A stretch of 64,000 bases of DNA, from NCBI RefSeq assembly GCF_017743865.1, contig NZ_JAGHRJ010000001.1:372001-436000 (forward strand), in the 5' to 3' direction. The stretch is from Labrenzia sp. R4_2. GTDB lineage: Bacteria; Pseudomonadota; Alphaproteobacteria; Rhizobiales; Stappiaceae. A model generated the notes under the pieces. That model was not told the DNA's origin. It did no database searches and saw nothing but the letters and a program-made list of their open reading frames with translations. Positions 11,470 through 20,497 of the stretch are shown piece by piece; position 1 is the stretch's first letter; every line of letters starts with the position of its first letter. The position numbers and the translations under genes are program-made.

Positions 11470-12291
11470 CTAGACCCGCCAAACCAAAAGCCTGCGTTCC
11501 ATGAATCCGATGACTATGTTGAGGATCACGCCAAGCAGGGACAGGATCACGACGCCTGCAAAAAGACGGTCAAGGTCATAGAGCGATCCGGCCTGAAGCA
11601 CATAGGCGCCAATGCCGTATTCTGCGCCCAGCATTTCTGCAGCCGTCAGCAAGATAATGGCAATCGCCAGGGATATGCGGAGACCTGACAGGATACCCGG
11701 CATGGCGCCCGGAAGAATGATTTTCCGGACAATCGACAGCCAGGAGAGGCCGAAACTCTGTCCCATCCGGATCAGCGTTCGATCAACGTTGTCGACGGCT
11801 CCATAGGTCGCCACGACGGTCGGCGTGAAGGTGCCAAAGGCGATCAGGGCGTATTTTGATCCCTCGTCGATGCCAAACCAGATGACAAACAAAGGCAAAA
11901 GGGCGATTTTCGGCACCGGAAACAACGCTGCTATAAGCGGTACAAGCCCTGAGCGGACATAGCTAAACAATCCGATGAGAATGCCGGTTCCGATCCCGGC
12001 AACTGCTCCAAGGAATCCGCCAACGGCCAACCGGGTCAGCGAGGGCGCCATATGGGCCGTGAACTGGCCCGACTGGTAGAGTTCGACAAGAGTGCCGAAC
12101 ACGTCCGATGGTTTTGGAAGTGTCAGCGCTGAGATCCAGCCAGACTGGGTACCCCATTCCAGAATTAGAATGAGCACAACAAAAACCAAGACGCCTGTCC
12201 AACGGCGCGGTTTTGGTGCAAAGCCACCGCCGCGAAACCGAACGGTCTGGGCCGTCCCCTTGTTGCTGTCTGACAAAAAGGCATCAGCCAT
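11470..12291 (-). CDS. ABC transporter permease, SsuC/TauC type
   Basis: The 273-residue inner-membrane permease has six predicted helices and the BPD EAA loop GMSFGLSWLSIVRKIILPGAMPGI-like region (seen here as GQSFGLSWLSIVRKIILPG). This loop contacts the ATPase. The start at 12291 overlaps the ATPase stop by 8 bases, so the two are coupled. The family imports sulfonates, taurine, nitrate or thiamine precursors; the substrate cannot be decided from the permease. Confidence 0.92.
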   Translation of the reverse strand: MADAFLSDSNKGTAQTVRFRGGGFAPKPRRWTGVLVFVVLILILEWGTQSGWISALTLPKPSDVFGTLVELYQSGQFTAHMAPSLTRLAVGGFLGAVAGIGTGILIGLFSYVRSGLVPLIAALFPVPKIALLPLFVIWFGIDEGSKYALIAFGTFTPTVVATYGAVDNVDRTLIRMGQSFGLSWLSIVRKIILPGAMPGILSGLRISLAIAIILLTAAEMLGAEYGIGAYVLQAGSLYDLDRLFAGVVILSLLGVILNIVIGFMERRLLVWRV

Positions 12292-13051
12292 CGACCAATT
12301 CCGTATCGGCGGTCCGGGCTTCTTCCCTAAGAAGAGACCACAAGTGTTTCTGCGTTTTTTCCAGGTCCGTGTCACCCAGTTGACGATCTTCCAGAGGCTT
12401 TTCGAGTGTCACGATCTCGCGGATCTTGCCCGGTCTGCGGGACAGGACCACGATGGAATGCCCAAGACGCACGGCCTCTGCCAGATTGTGGGTGACATAG
12501 ACGGAGGTAAAGGGTGTCCGCGTCCACAGGCCAACCAGGTCGTCCATCAACAGTTCGCGGGTCTGGCTGTCGAGCGCAGACAAGGGTTCGTCCATCAGCA
12601 TGACCGCTGGTCGGACTGCCAAGGCTCTTGCAATTGCAACACGTTGTTTCATGCCGCCGGAAAGCTGCTTGGGCAGAGCCTTTTCGAAACCGGTGAGATT
12701 GGTCCGCGCGAGGACATCGGAAATGATCTCCCGCGATTCCGATCCCTTGATGCCATGGTCTTCCAGAACCAGCGAAATGTTGCCCTCAACGGTTCGCCAG
12801 GGAAGTAGCGCAAAATCCTGAAACACATAGGTCAGCGGATTGAGACTTCCTGGCGGTGGCGATCCGACTTGAACGACGCGGCCCTTGGTGGGTTGTTCCA
12901 AACCGCCGATGAACCGCAGAAGCGTGGATTTACCACAGCCGGACGGGCCGACAATGCAGACGATATGGCCGCTGGGGACGTCGAGCGTGATGTCTTCGAG
13001 CACGGTGACAGTGTCATAAGTGTGCCCGACGCCCTCAAGACGTAGGTCCAT
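12284..13051 (-). CDS. ABC transporter ATPase, SsuB/TauB type
   Basis: The 255-residue ATPase has Walker A GPSGCGKST, Q-loop YVFQDFALLPWRT, signature LSGGMKQR, Walker B VMLMDEPLSALD and H-loop YVTHNLAEA. It energises import by the adjacent permease. GGAG lies six bases before the ATG. It is preceded by a hairpin after the binding-protein gene, consistent with higher expression of the binding protein than of the membrane parts. Confidence 0.95.
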   Translation of the reverse strand: MDLRLEGVGHTYDTVTVLEDITLDVPSGHIVCIVGPSGCGKSTLLRFIGGLEQPTKGRVVQVGSPPPGSLNPLTYVFQDFALLPWRTVEGNISLVLEDHGIKGSESREIISDVLARTNLTGFEKALPKQLSGGMKQRVAIARALAVRPAVMLMDEPLSALDSQTRELLMDDLVGLWTRTPFTSVYVTHNLAEAVRLGHSIVVLSRRPGKIREIVTLEKPLEDRQLGDTDLEKTQKHLWSLLREEARTADTELVDG

Positions 13052-13066
13052 GAATTACTCCGGGAA

Positions 13067-13089
13067 GGGCGGGCGCTTGGCGCCCGCCT
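13067..13089 (-). promoter_or_regulatory. Intra-operon hairpin between binding-protein and ATPase genes
   Basis: GGCGGGCGC and GCGCCCGCC form a perfect 9-bp stem with a TTG loop just after the binding-protein stop. No T-run follows in the minus direction, so it more likely stabilises the upstream mRNA than fully terminates it. Confidence 0.6.
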
Positions 13090-13101
13090 TCATGCATTTG
13101 A

Positions 13102-14124
13102 TCAGGATTTCAGGATCTCGACATAGGACGGGTCGACCAGTGTATCCAGCGTCACGTCCTTGGACACAAGATCCTCGGACTGGAACCAGGCCAGCTGGTT
13201 TTCGATCGATGTGACGTTCAAGGCCGCACCTTCGTTGAGGTACATGGCTCCGTTGATGATTGACGGGGCTGCCTTTTCCCGCGGACGGTCCGTGTAGACA
13301 TACTTGTGAATGAGATCGACCATTTCGTTCACACCGGCGTCGCCGTTGGTCTTCGAAACAAGATCAGCATCGTAATCGGCAACGCCCCTGGAGAAGGCCG
13401 ACAGGAAATCCGTAGTCATGCCTTTGTCGTCTTCAGCGTTCTTGGTCGATGTGAAGACCGTGGTGACCTGGTAGTCCGGGATGTAGTCAACGACATTGCC
13501 GATGATGTGCACGGCACCGGAACCAGAGAGCGGCTTGGCGATATGCGGAACAATGGACCAGGCATCGATCTGGCCGGACTTCAGGGCGCCGATGATCGCT
13601 CCGACTTTTTGCAATGGCTTGAACTTGAGGTCTACACCTTCTTTCGCAGCAATCGTGGAGCCCATGTAGTGGAAAGACGAGCCGGCCGTCGTGATGCCGA
13701 ACGTCTTGCCGCCGAGATCGGCTGGGGTTTTCAGACCGCCTTGGAAAGCTGCGTCGGATGCGAGGATCTTCTGCCCGTCGACACCTTTCTTTTCAGACAA
13801 GGCTCCGCCGATCACCTTGATCGCGCCTTTGTCCGCAAGCGAAATCAGGCCGCCGGAAACGGCTGTCACCGCATAGTCGATGTCGCCGGAAGCAATGGCG
13901 ACCGCCATCGGCTGGGCCGCCTGGAAGAATTTGAATTCAACGTCGAGACCGGCATCTGCAAAATAGCCGCGCTCATAGGCAACAAAGCTGCCCGAGTGCG
14001 ATGTAAAGCGCAGCGCGCCGACCTTGATCTTTTTGTTGCTGGCAATCGCAGGGGCGCTCAGCGTGGTGGATGCTGCAGCAGCACCAAGCAGCGTTAGAGC
14101 CTTGCGGCGGTTCATCGAGATCAT
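13102..14124 (-). CDS. ABC transporter substrate-binding protein, NMT1/SsuA-like, Tat-type signal
   Basis: The 340-residue periplasmic protein opens with MNRRKALTLLGAAAAS, a twin-arginine-like signal, with cleavage likely near SAPAIA. The mature protein shows the NMT1/SsuA start KIKVGALRFTSHSGSFVAYERGYFADAGLDVEF and AVAIASGDIDYAV. Close relatives bind sulfonates, pyrimidine precursors or aromatic acids, and the ligand is unresolved. GGAGGA precedes the first ATG; a second ATG three codons later fits the signal peptide equally well. It is the first gene of the importer operon. Confidence 0.9.
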   Translation of the reverse strand: MISMNRRKALTLLGAAAASTTLSAPAIASNKKIKVGALRFTSHSGSFVAYERGYFADAGLDVEFKFFQAAQPMAVAIASGDIDYAVTAVSGGLISLADKGAIKVIGGALSEKKGVDGQKILASDAAFQGGLKTPADLGGKTFGITTAGSSFHYMGSTIAAKEGVDLKFKPLQKVGAIIGALKSGQIDAWSIVPHIAKPLSGSGAVHIIGNVVDYIPDYQVTTVFTSTKNAEDDKGMTTDFLSAFSRGVADYDADLVSKTNGDAGVNEMVDLIHKYVYTDRPREKAAPSIINGAMYLNEGAALNVTSIENQLAWFQSEDLVSKDVTLDTLVDPSYVEILKS

Positions 14125-14276
14125 GGTGTCCTCCCTTTGGTATTAACCTCCGGCCATAAAGACATAAAGGAGGCGTTTTGAAAAACGCCCGGCCGGAAAA
14201 TCATCAGCTTTATCAATTGTTGGACAAAATGCTTAGCACGCAGCCGTGCCGTCGGCCAGACCGTGAAAGACGCAGA

Positions 14277-15716
14277 TCAGTTCCCTTTTGGAAGGCGGAC
14301 TTCTACCCTCAAGCCAGTGCCAGCCACATTGGAAAGCGTGATCGTGCCGCCATGGGCGTGGATGATTGATCGCGCGATCGCAAGGCCAAGACCGATACCA
14401 CCGGTTTCTTCGTTTCGGCTTTCTTCAAGGCGCACAAAAGGTTCAAAGACATCTGCCAGACGGTCTTCCGGGATGCCGGGGCCCTGGTCAAGGATCTCGA
14501 CGATCACATCCGCCTCCAGCGCCTTTGCCGTGATCTTGACCGAACCGCCGTAGCGGATGCCGTTTTCTATGAGATTGCGAAAGGCGCGCTTCAAGGAAAG
14601 AGGACGGCACGACAGGACAATCCGTTCCTCCACATCAACTTCGCAAATATGGCCGAGGTCTTGCTGGTCGTCCGCCAGGCTCTCCAGCAAAGCGCCCAGG
14701 TCCGCCTGCTCGGCGGGCTCCTGACTTGCATCGTCTTTGGCGAACCTGAGCGCTGCCTCGGCCATGGCTGCCATGTCGTCGAGGGTCTCAATCATCTTTG
14801 TCCGGTTTTCCTCATCATCGATGAATTCCGCCCGAAGGCGCAATGAGGTGATCGGTGTTCTCAAGTCATGGCTGATCGCCGCCAGCATCCGGGTGCGGTC
14901 GCGCACAAACCGGGTCAGACGCTCCTGCATCTCGTTAAAGGCGGACGTTACGGCGCGGACTTCACTCGGCCCGGTCTCCGGCAAACTGTCGACATCTTCA
15001 CCGCGTCCGAGCCGGCCGGCCGCAACTGCAAGACCGCGCAAGGGGCGGGTGACCCGGCGCACGGCAAAGGCGACGATGCCGATGATCGCCAAGCCCATTA
15101 GTGAAAGCTGGACCACCAGGGGGATGAAGGCGCCGGGTGGAGGCCGGTAGCTCGTGGCCATGTTCAGCCAGCTGCCATCCTTCAGCTGAATGGAGAGGGA
15201 CAGATCCTCCGGCTTGTTCATGACTCGTTTCAGGTGCCGTGGCCGCTCGGACTTAGGCACGTCGCGCCAGCTTTCCTTGCCGTCATCACCCCGGTTGCGC
15301 CAGGACGGGCCGCGTTTCTCATCAGAATGAAGATTGATGTGGATCGTCCGCTCAGACCCGAGTTGCCGCGCCGCGTAGTTTTGCACACGCTGTTCGAACC
15401 GGCTTTTTCCCGGCTCCTTTGCAAGCGGCACTTCGCCGGTCCAGAACGCGACATAGCGGGTGCTGCTGGCTTCCAAAACCCTGCTGTGCAGGTAAGGCGG
15501 TGTTTCTTCCAGGAGCTCTGCGATAGAGACCGCACGGGCCAGGATGCTGTCGCGGGCAAGGGCAACAAGGGCAATCCGGCGCTCGTCGTGGAAAATGTAG
15601 ATCGAGATCGCCTGAACAACCACAATCGCTGCCAGTAGAAGCAGGATGAGCTGGGATGCCAGGTTGCGCGGCCACAGGCGCTGAAGAATCGAGAGGCGGG
15701 GAGGTGATGCGTTCAT
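14277..15716 (-). CDS. Sensor histidine kinase (EnvZ-like, membrane-bound)
   Basis: The 479-residue inner-membrane kinase has TM1 at 21-43, a ~155-residue periplasmic sensor region rich in Arg, Lys and Glu, TM2 at 198-219, HAMP at 220-272, the phospho-acceptor His283 in ISHDLRTPI, and ATPase boxes NLIENGIRYG, DQGPGIP and GGIGLGLAIARSI. It shares four bases with the stop of the response regulator gene, so the two form one operon. The divergent neighbour encodes an exported EF-hand protein, which suggests that the sensed signal could be Ca2+ or another cation. Confidence 0.95.
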   Translation of the reverse strand: MNASPPRLSILQRLWPRNLASQLILLLLAAIVVVQAISIYIFHDERRIALVALARDSILARAVSIAELLEETPPYLHSRVLEASSTRYVAFWTGEVPLAKEPGKSRFEQRVQNYAARQLGSERTIHINLHSDEKRGPSWRNRGDDGKESWRDVPKSERPRHLKRVMNKPEDLSLSIQLKDGSWLNMATSYRPPPGAFIPLVVQLSLMGLAIIGIVAFAVRRVTRPLRGLAVAAGRLGRGEDVDSLPETGPSEVRAVTSAFNEMQERLTRFVRDRTRMLAAISHDLRTPITSLRLRAEFIDDEENRTKMIETLDDMAAMAEAALRFAKDDASQEPAEQADLGALLESLADDQQDLGHICEVDVEERIVLSCRPLSLKRAFRNLIENGIRYGGSVKITAKALEADVIVEILDQGPGIPEDRLADVFEPFVRLEESRNEETGGIGLGLAIARSIIHAHGGTITLSNVAGTGLRVEVRLPKGN

Positions 15717-16441
15717 TCCACCTGCTCTTTCACATCGGCCGTAAACATGTAACCGCCGCCCCAGACGGTTTTGATCAGCTTGGGATCTTTCGGATCCTCT
15801 TCAATTTTCCGGCGCAAGCGCGAGACCTGATTGTCGATGGACCGATCGAAGACGGCCGGCGTGCGCCCTGTGGTAAGGTCCATCAGCTGATCGCGGTTCA
15901 AGACCATTTTCGGCCGTTTCAGAAATGCGCAAAGCAGTTGAAATTCACCGCTGGAAAGCGCGACCGCGATGCCGTCCGGATCCGTCAATTCCCGGCGGGT
16001 CACGTTGAGGGCCCAGCCGTCGAAATGCATTCGGTCCTGTTCGATCGGGTCGCGGTCCTTCGGCACCAGCGATGTCCGTCGCAGCACAGCCCGGATGCGA
16101 GCAAGCAATTCGCGTGGATTGAAAGGTTTGGTGACATAATCATCGGCGCCGATTTCCAGACCGATCACCCGGTCCGTATCATCGGCCATGGCGGTTAAAA
16201 GGATCACTGGCATGGCGCCCGTTTCGACAAGATGACGGCACAGTGACAGCCCATCTTCGCCCGGCATCATGATGTCGAGAACCACAAGATCAATGGACGC
16301 GGCCTTCAGGGTCTTGCGGGCGGCGGCCGCATTTTCGCAAGCCGTCGCGCGCAGACCGTTCTTTACCAGATACCGGGCGAGGGTTTCGCGGATATCACGG
16401 TGGTCATCGACGACAAGAATGTGTGGGCTCGGATCGCTCAC
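15713..16441 (-). CDS. OmpR-family response regulator
   Basis: The 242-residue regulator has a receiver domain with acidic Asp12/Asp13, phospho-acceptor Asp56 (VVLDIMMPGEDG) and conserved Lys (DYVTKPFNPREL). The C-terminal winged helix includes VFDRSIDNQVSRLRRKIEEDP and the TVWGGGYMF strand. The GTG at 16441 is preferred because GGAGATAAAG lies just upstream; an in-frame TTG at 16468 would add nine residues without a ribosome site. It is cotranscribed with the kinase and likely controls the divergent EF-hand gene. Confidence 0.95.
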   Translation of the reverse strand: MSDPSPHILVVDDHRDIRETLARYLVKNGLRATACENAAAARKTLKAASIDLVVLDIMMPGEDGLSLCRHLVETGAMPVILLTAMADDTDRVIGLEIGADDYVTKPFNPRELLARIRAVLRRTSLVPKDRDPIEQDRMHFDGWALNVTRRELTDPDGIAVALSSGEFQLLCAFLKRPKMVLNRDQLMDLTTGRTPAVFDRSIDNQVSRLRRKIEEDPKDPKLIKTVWGGGYMFTADVKEQVE

Positions 16442-16574
16442 CTTTATCTCCACTCGGTCGCGGTGCAAGGTGCCGTTTCAGCACAAGCATTTGCGAACTG
16501 CGTTGTATCTAAAGGAAAAGTAATAACAACCCGGCCCCCGTGCGAGCGGAGTTTGTAACAAACTGTATCATGGG

Positions 16575-16631
16575 CCTGTCCCGTGACAGGTTGCGACACT
16601 TGACCGGGTTTTTGCAGGTAATCCTGCGACA
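16575..16631. promoter_or_regulatory. Candidate response-regulator sites upstream of the EF-hand gene
   Basis: The divergent region holds a perfect inverted repeat CCTGTC-CCGT-GACAGG (16575-16590) and two direct copies of TGCGACA followed by an n-TTG (16592-16602 and 16625-16635). The copies are exactly 33 bases apart, three helical turns. Tandem direct repeats on one face suit an OmpR-type regulator. Confidence 0.45.
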
Positions 16632-16677
16632 ATTGCCTCCTACCTTGAGCTCATCAACGAACCAAGGAGTTGTTGGA

Positions 16678-17640
16678 ATGAAACCGTTCAAGACGATTGC
16701 AATCGCTGCCCTGGCCGCAAGTGTTGCCGGCACCGCACTCACCGCGGGCCTGCCCGCCTATGCCCAGTCCGGCGCGGCAAACGCGGGCGGGGGGCAAAAC
16801 AACCAGGCAACAGCCGAGCAGAGCTTGGCGCATATGAGTGAACGCGGCGGATATGATTATGGTCATGGTCCGCGCGGCGGCCGCCGTATGGCCAACCGGA
16901 TTTTCGAGCGCTTCGACGTCGACAAGGATGGCGCCGTCACCCAGGCTGAGATCGAGGAAATCCGTACGGCCGATTTTGCGGCAGCAGACACCAACGGTGA
17001 CGGCGAGATCAGCCTGGAAGAGTTCAAGGCTGCTTTTCTGGAGCGCTCCAATGACCGTATGGTTCGCGTCTTCCAGCGTCTCGACCGGGATGGTGACGGC
17101 ATTGTGACCCAGGCCGAGGTGGATCGCGCAGCCAACCGGATGTTCAACCGGCTGGACCGGGATGGCAACGGTGCCGTTGAGAAGGTTCGCGGCGGCAAAC
17201 GAGGTCATGACGGCGGCGGCAAGAAGGCCGAAGCCGGTAAGCGCGGCGAGCATGGCAAGCGCCATGCCCATGGAGGCCGCGGTGGTCCTGCCGGCATGTT
17301 CATGGCGGTCTTTGACACAGATGGCACCGGCTCTGTGACTCGTGAGGAGTTTGACGCCAAACGAGCGGAGCTGTTCGCGCTGGCCGACACCAACGGCAGC
17401 GGCTCTTTCACCCTGGAGGACTTCGGGCCGCTTTGGCTGGCCATGAATGATGCCCGCATCGTCAACATGTTCCAGCGCGCAGATGCTGATGGCAGCTTGG
17501 GCATAACGGCCGAAGAGCAGGAACAGGCCTTGTCGAAGATGCTGAACCGGGTGGACCGGAACGGCGATGGTGTGATCACCAAGTCCGACTTCAAACGCAG
17601 TCACAAGGGCAAGCACGGCAAGCACCGCGACCGGAGCTAA
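16678..17640 (+). CDS. Exported EF-hand protein with eight calcium-loop repeats
   Basis: A signal peptide ends near PAYAQ (residue 30). EF-hand loops start at Asp80, Asp104, Asp136, Asp160, Asp213, Asp237, Asp269 and Asp293. Six have canonical DxDxDG-type acidic spacing. The fourth (DRDGNGAVEKV) lacks the final Glu, and the seventh (DADGSLGIT) is distorted. Residues 170-205 are a linker rich in Gly, Lys and His. The protein of 320 residues is probably a periplasmic calcium buffer or sensor. AAGGAG precedes the ATG. The gene diverges from the kinase/regulator operon and ends at a strong terminator, so it is likely a single-gene target of that system. Confidence 0.9.
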   Translation: MKPFKTIAIAALAASVAGTALTAGLPAYAQSGAANAGGGQNNQATAEQSLAHMSERGGYDYGHGPRGGRRMANRIFERFDVDKDGAVTQAEIEEIRTADFAAADTNGDGEISLEEFKAAFLERSNDRMVRVFQRLDRDGDGIVTQAEVDRAANRMFNRLDRDGNGAVEKVRGGKRGHDGGGKKAEAGKRGEHGKRHAHGGRGGPAGMFMAVFDTDGTGSVTREEFDAKRAELFALADTNGSGSFTLEDFGPLWLAMNDARIVNMFQRADADGSLGITAEEQEQALSKMLNRVDRNGDGVITKSDFKRSHKGKHGKHRDRS

Positions 17641-17826
17641 GCCTCAAGAAACAGCTTCCAGGAGCGTTTCCAGGCGAAGTGGAGACCGGTTCGCCGTCCG
17701 GAAGCGCTTAAAATCAACAGCTGAGTGCATATCGCGTGAGTTAGCGAAACCGGGATATGCGCGAGCCCGCCTCTTAGGAAGCTGACCGGGTCCAATCCCC
17801 CCCGTCCCTGGAACCCGGATACAGAG

Positions 17827-17855
17827 AGGGAGCCGCCCGCGCGGCTCCCTTTTTG
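17827..17855 (+). terminator. Intrinsic terminator after the EF-hand gene
   Basis: The perfect 10-bp stem AGGGAGCCGC/GCGGCTCCCT with a CCGC loop is followed by TTTTGTT. The 186 bases before it, after the EF-hand stop, contain no recognisable gene. Confidence 0.9.
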
Positions 17856-17934
17856 TTGTATTGGCTGCACCTTGCGTAACTCTATCTTCAAGGTTGCTGG
17901 CAGATAGTGCGGTGCCAGATCGATGGGGGACACT

Positions 17935-18936
17935 ATGGCAAAACCGGGCTTGGGTGAGTTTCTGGACGTCAAGATTTCGGACGGTCAGTTTTCAGAAGAT
18001 GATGTCATTACGGTGCGCCGGTACATCTATGGCGACATGCATGTCACGCCGGAAGAAGGCGCGGGTCTCTTCCGGCTGAACAATGCTGGTATCGCGATGC
18101 CGGAAACGTGGTTCGAGCTGTTTCCCGAAGCGATCGGCGATATCCTCGTCCATCAGGCAAACCCTCAAGGGTACGTTTCTGATGAAAATGCCCACTGGTT
18201 GATCGGTGAGATCACTGCGAATGGCCATGTCTGCAGCCGCACGGAGCTTGATGCAGTGCTGCATGTCCTGGAAAAGGCGCGCCAGGCCCCCCGGTTCCTG
18301 GAGCGGTTCGCTCTGAAGATTGTGGTCGATTCCGCCATTTCAGGGCAGGGGGCAACCCGCTCTGGCGCAACCCTGACCCCAGGTGTGATCTCAGATGCAG
18401 AAGTGGAGATCCTCCGGCGCGTTCTTTATGCTGGAGCAGGCTGTGGGGGCATCGCAATATCCAAGGCGGAAGCTGAAATTCTGTTCGATCTGAATGATGC
18501 CACCAGTGAATTCGCTAACGCCCCGGCCTGGTCTGAGCTGTTTGCCAAGGCGGTTGCCAATTATCTGATGGCGCTGTCCGGTTTTGCGTCGCCGCCGCGA
18601 GAGGTTGCGCTGGCGCGCGAAGACTGGATCAACAGTCCCGGTGGCTTTGATGGCGGCATTTCAGGGTTTTTTAAATCCATGTTCGGCGGCGGTGTCAGCG
18701 GGGTCCGCGATGCCTACTCCGACCAGCCGGATCCGTTTGCCGCAAAAGGCGCTGCCATGGCAGCCGGGATTGCGGTGAATGAAGTGGTGACCGAAGATGA
18801 GGCGCAATGGCTTGTCGACCGGATTGGCCGCGACGGTGTTCTTCACGAGAATGAGAAGGCCTTGCTGCGCTTTATCCAGAAAGAGAGCCCGGATATTCAC
18901 CCGGCGCTCAAGCCGTTGATGGAGAAAGCCATTTAA
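17935..18936 (+). CDS. Uncharacterised protein with four internal repeats
   Basis: I do not recognise the family. The 333 residues contain four related helical units of 35-45 residues. They start near SEDDVITVRRYIYGD, VSDENAHWLIGEITANG, ISDAEVEILRRVLYAG and VTEDEAQWLVDRIGRDG. Each unit has an acidic turn, a helix, a short Gly/Val-containing strand and a second acidic helix, loosely like a degenerate EF-hand or TerB-type unit. No signal peptide is visible, so it is probably cytosolic. A Gly-rich stretch (FDGGISGFFKSMFGGGVSG) separates repeats 3 and 4. The ATG at 17935 follows GGGGGA by five bases and is preferred to one at 17923. Confidence 0.75.
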   Translation: MAKPGLGEFLDVKISDGQFSEDDVITVRRYIYGDMHVTPEEGAGLFRLNNAGIAMPETWFELFPEAIGDILVHQANPQGYVSDENAHWLIGEITANGHVCSRTELDAVLHVLEKARQAPRFLERFALKIVVDSAISGQGATRSGATLTPGVISDAEVEILRRVLYAGAGCGGIAISKAEAEILFDLNDATSEFANAPAWSELFAKAVANYLMALSGFASPPREVALAREDWINSPGGFDGGISGFFKSMFGGGVSGVRDAYSDQPDPFAAKGAAMAAGIAVNEVVTEDEAQWLVDRIGRDGVLHENEKALLRFIQKESPDIHPALKPLMEKAI

Positions 18937-18942
18937 AGCAAA

Positions 18943-19029
18943 TCGCGTTTAAATTGATTCAGGTTTCGCTGCCACTCGGCTTTGCCGCGCACACGAAACC
19001 TGAAGCAGCCTGAATTCAATGAAACGCGA
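18943..19029. repeat. Nested inverted repeat between convergent genes
   Basis: An inner perfect 9-bp stem CAGGTTTCG/CGAAACCTG (18960-18968, 18994-19002) is enclosed by imperfect 21-base arms (18943-18963 and 19009-19029, 17 matches). The arms share TCGCGTTT and a TTCAGG end, and resemble the 32-base arms at 25.9-26.1 kb. It may act as a bidirectional terminator. Confidence 0.6.
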
Positions 19030-19048
19030 CACGCTCCAAGTCCGGTGT

Positions 19049-19648
19049 TTAGTCGACCCGCCAGGCTTCCGTTTCGATGATCACCTGAACGTCATCTCCA
19101 ACGAAACCGTTTTCAACGGCATAGGTCATGCCGAAGTCGCTGCGCTTAACCACGCCTTGGGCACTGATGCCGAGCGTGAAACGGCCATGTCCAAACGGAT
19201 ATTTGGCGGCCTTGTTGAGGGTGACATCCAGCTTCAGAGGCTGGGTTTTGCCAAGCAGGGTCAACTCACCCTCCACGACGCCGGATGTGTCATCAGCGGG
19301 TGTGCCGCCGTTAGCAGTGAAGGTCATCACCGGATGGTTGGCAACGTCCAAAAAATCCTTGTTCAGGACATGATTGTCACGGGCTTCGTTGAAGCTCTCA
19401 ACGCTCGCCGTTTGAACCGTGACTTTCAGATCGCTCAGTTTCTGGGTGTCCATGTCATAGGTGAAGCTGCCCTCAAATTCCAAAAAGACACCGAGCGTGT
19501 CCGCATATCCCAGATGGTCTACCATGAACGCGATCGTGGTGTGTTCCGGATCAAGCTCATAGCGATGCGGCTCTGCTTGCGCGGATTGGGCGAAAGGGAT
19601 TATGGCAATGCCTGCCAAAATCAGGCTGTTGCGGGCGAAACGAACCAT
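19049..19648 (-). CDS. YceI-family periplasmic protein
   Basis: A signal peptide MVRFARNSLILAGIAIIPFAQSAQA precedes a YceI lipocalin-like barrel that binds polyisoprenoid or amphiphilic ligands. Family features are RYELDPEHTTIAFMVDHLGYADTLGVF, FLDVANHPVMTF, the LTLLGKTQPLKLDV strand and RSDFGMTYAVENGFVGDDVQVIIETEA. The ATG at 19648 is preferred because GTGAGG lies at proper distance; the ATG at 19654 is too close to it. It is a stand-alone gene, convergent with the repeat protein gene. Confidence 0.93.
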   Translation of the reverse strand: MVRFARNSLILAGIAIIPFAQSAQAEPHRYELDPEHTTIAFMVDHLGYADTLGVFLEFEGSFTYDMDTQKLSDLKVTVQTASVESFNEARDNHVLNKDFLDVANHPVMTFTANGGTPADDTSGVVEGELTLLGKTQPLKLDVTLNKAAKYPFGHGRFTLGISAQGVVKRSDFGMTYAVENGFVGDDVQVIIETEAWRVD

Positions 19649-19786
19649 CTGCATCCTCACGTAAGTTGCGATCAAAAATGTCTGCGTCTGGTTTTCACAA
19701 GTAGCGTTTACCGGTCCAGGTTCAACGGCAAGTGGTTATCCTCTTTTTTGCAGATGCTGAAGTCTAAGCATGCAAGAAAATCTAAT

Positions 19787-20497
19787 CTAAGTCCCAGGGT
19801 TGGAAAATAAGCTACTGGGGGCTGCCGCTTCGATGCCTGCGCTTAAACCGTTTTGTTGACCTGTAATGTTGAGGCAATAGTTTTCGTACTGCTGTTTTGA
19901 TACCTGACCGGGTTGGTAGAAAAACGAGTTTTCACCTGATGCATATCTCATAGCGTTGACAGCTTTATCCACATCACCATCCTTAAAGAAATTGTGATAG
20001 AAGGCGATAAAGGCAACCAATGCATCGTCCCAGCGGACACCCTCAAACGACCCTAAACAGCCACAAAACGGTTTATCGTCGGCGCCAAGATACATCGACA
20101 TGCGCGCTCCAGATGCTCCAGAGCAGGATGAAAATGTAACCATTAATCCCGCTGGGATTGCATTGTTGATTGGGAGTAGCAGATTTCGTAACTCATCCCA
20201 TGAAATTAGTGTGCTATCACACAGTGCAATACCTTCTGAATTACCATGGCCGCTGAAGTGAAGAATAGGAGCGTAAAAATGGCTCGGTCCACGATGCCTA
20301 TTGCTCTCTATTACTAGCCGGGAGTTATCTGCAGTTGACAAAGCATCAATAAAAGTCTGTTTGTCTAGCGCCATTGTATAGCTGTACTTTATATCAGCTA
20401 GCTGTAGGGCTTCACAAAGCGCTCGACCTTCCGTTCTTCCGTCATAGACATCTCTTGGAGCAGGGCTTTCAATCACATAAACAAAAGCTTCCATCAT
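19787..20497 (-). CDS. Caspase-like (CHAT/peptidase C14-type) cysteine protease, orphan
   Basis: The 236-residue protein has the caspase-fold dyad: His84 in ILHFSGHGNSEG and Cys125 in LMVTFSSCSGASG, 41 residues apart as usual. A preceding strand (FVYVIESPAPRDV) and the helix-strand region before His84 fit a single catalytic domain. There is no signal peptide, repeat sensor or NTPase domain. The start at 20497 has GGAG eight bases upstream. Local base composition is clearly AT-richer than neighbours and codon use differs, which indicates horizontal acquisition. No typical partner (TPR, gasdermin, effector-associated domain) lies next to it. Confidence 0.75.
   Translation of the reverse strand: MMEAFVYVIESPAPRDVYDGRTEGRALCEALQLADIKYSYTMALDKQTFIDALSTADNSRLVIESNRHRGPSHFYAPILHFSGHGNSEGIALCDSTLISWDELRNLLLPINNAIPAGLMVTFSSCSGASGARMSMYLGADDKPFCGCLGSFEGVRWDDALVAFIAFYHNFFKDGDVDKAVNAMRYASGENSFFYQPGQVSKQQYENYCLNITGQQNGLSAGIEAAAPSSLFSNPGT

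Noticed and set aside
19049..20497. Prophage or transposon carrying the caspase-like gene
   Set aside because: No integrase, transposase or attachment duplication is seen; only base composition indicates transfer.
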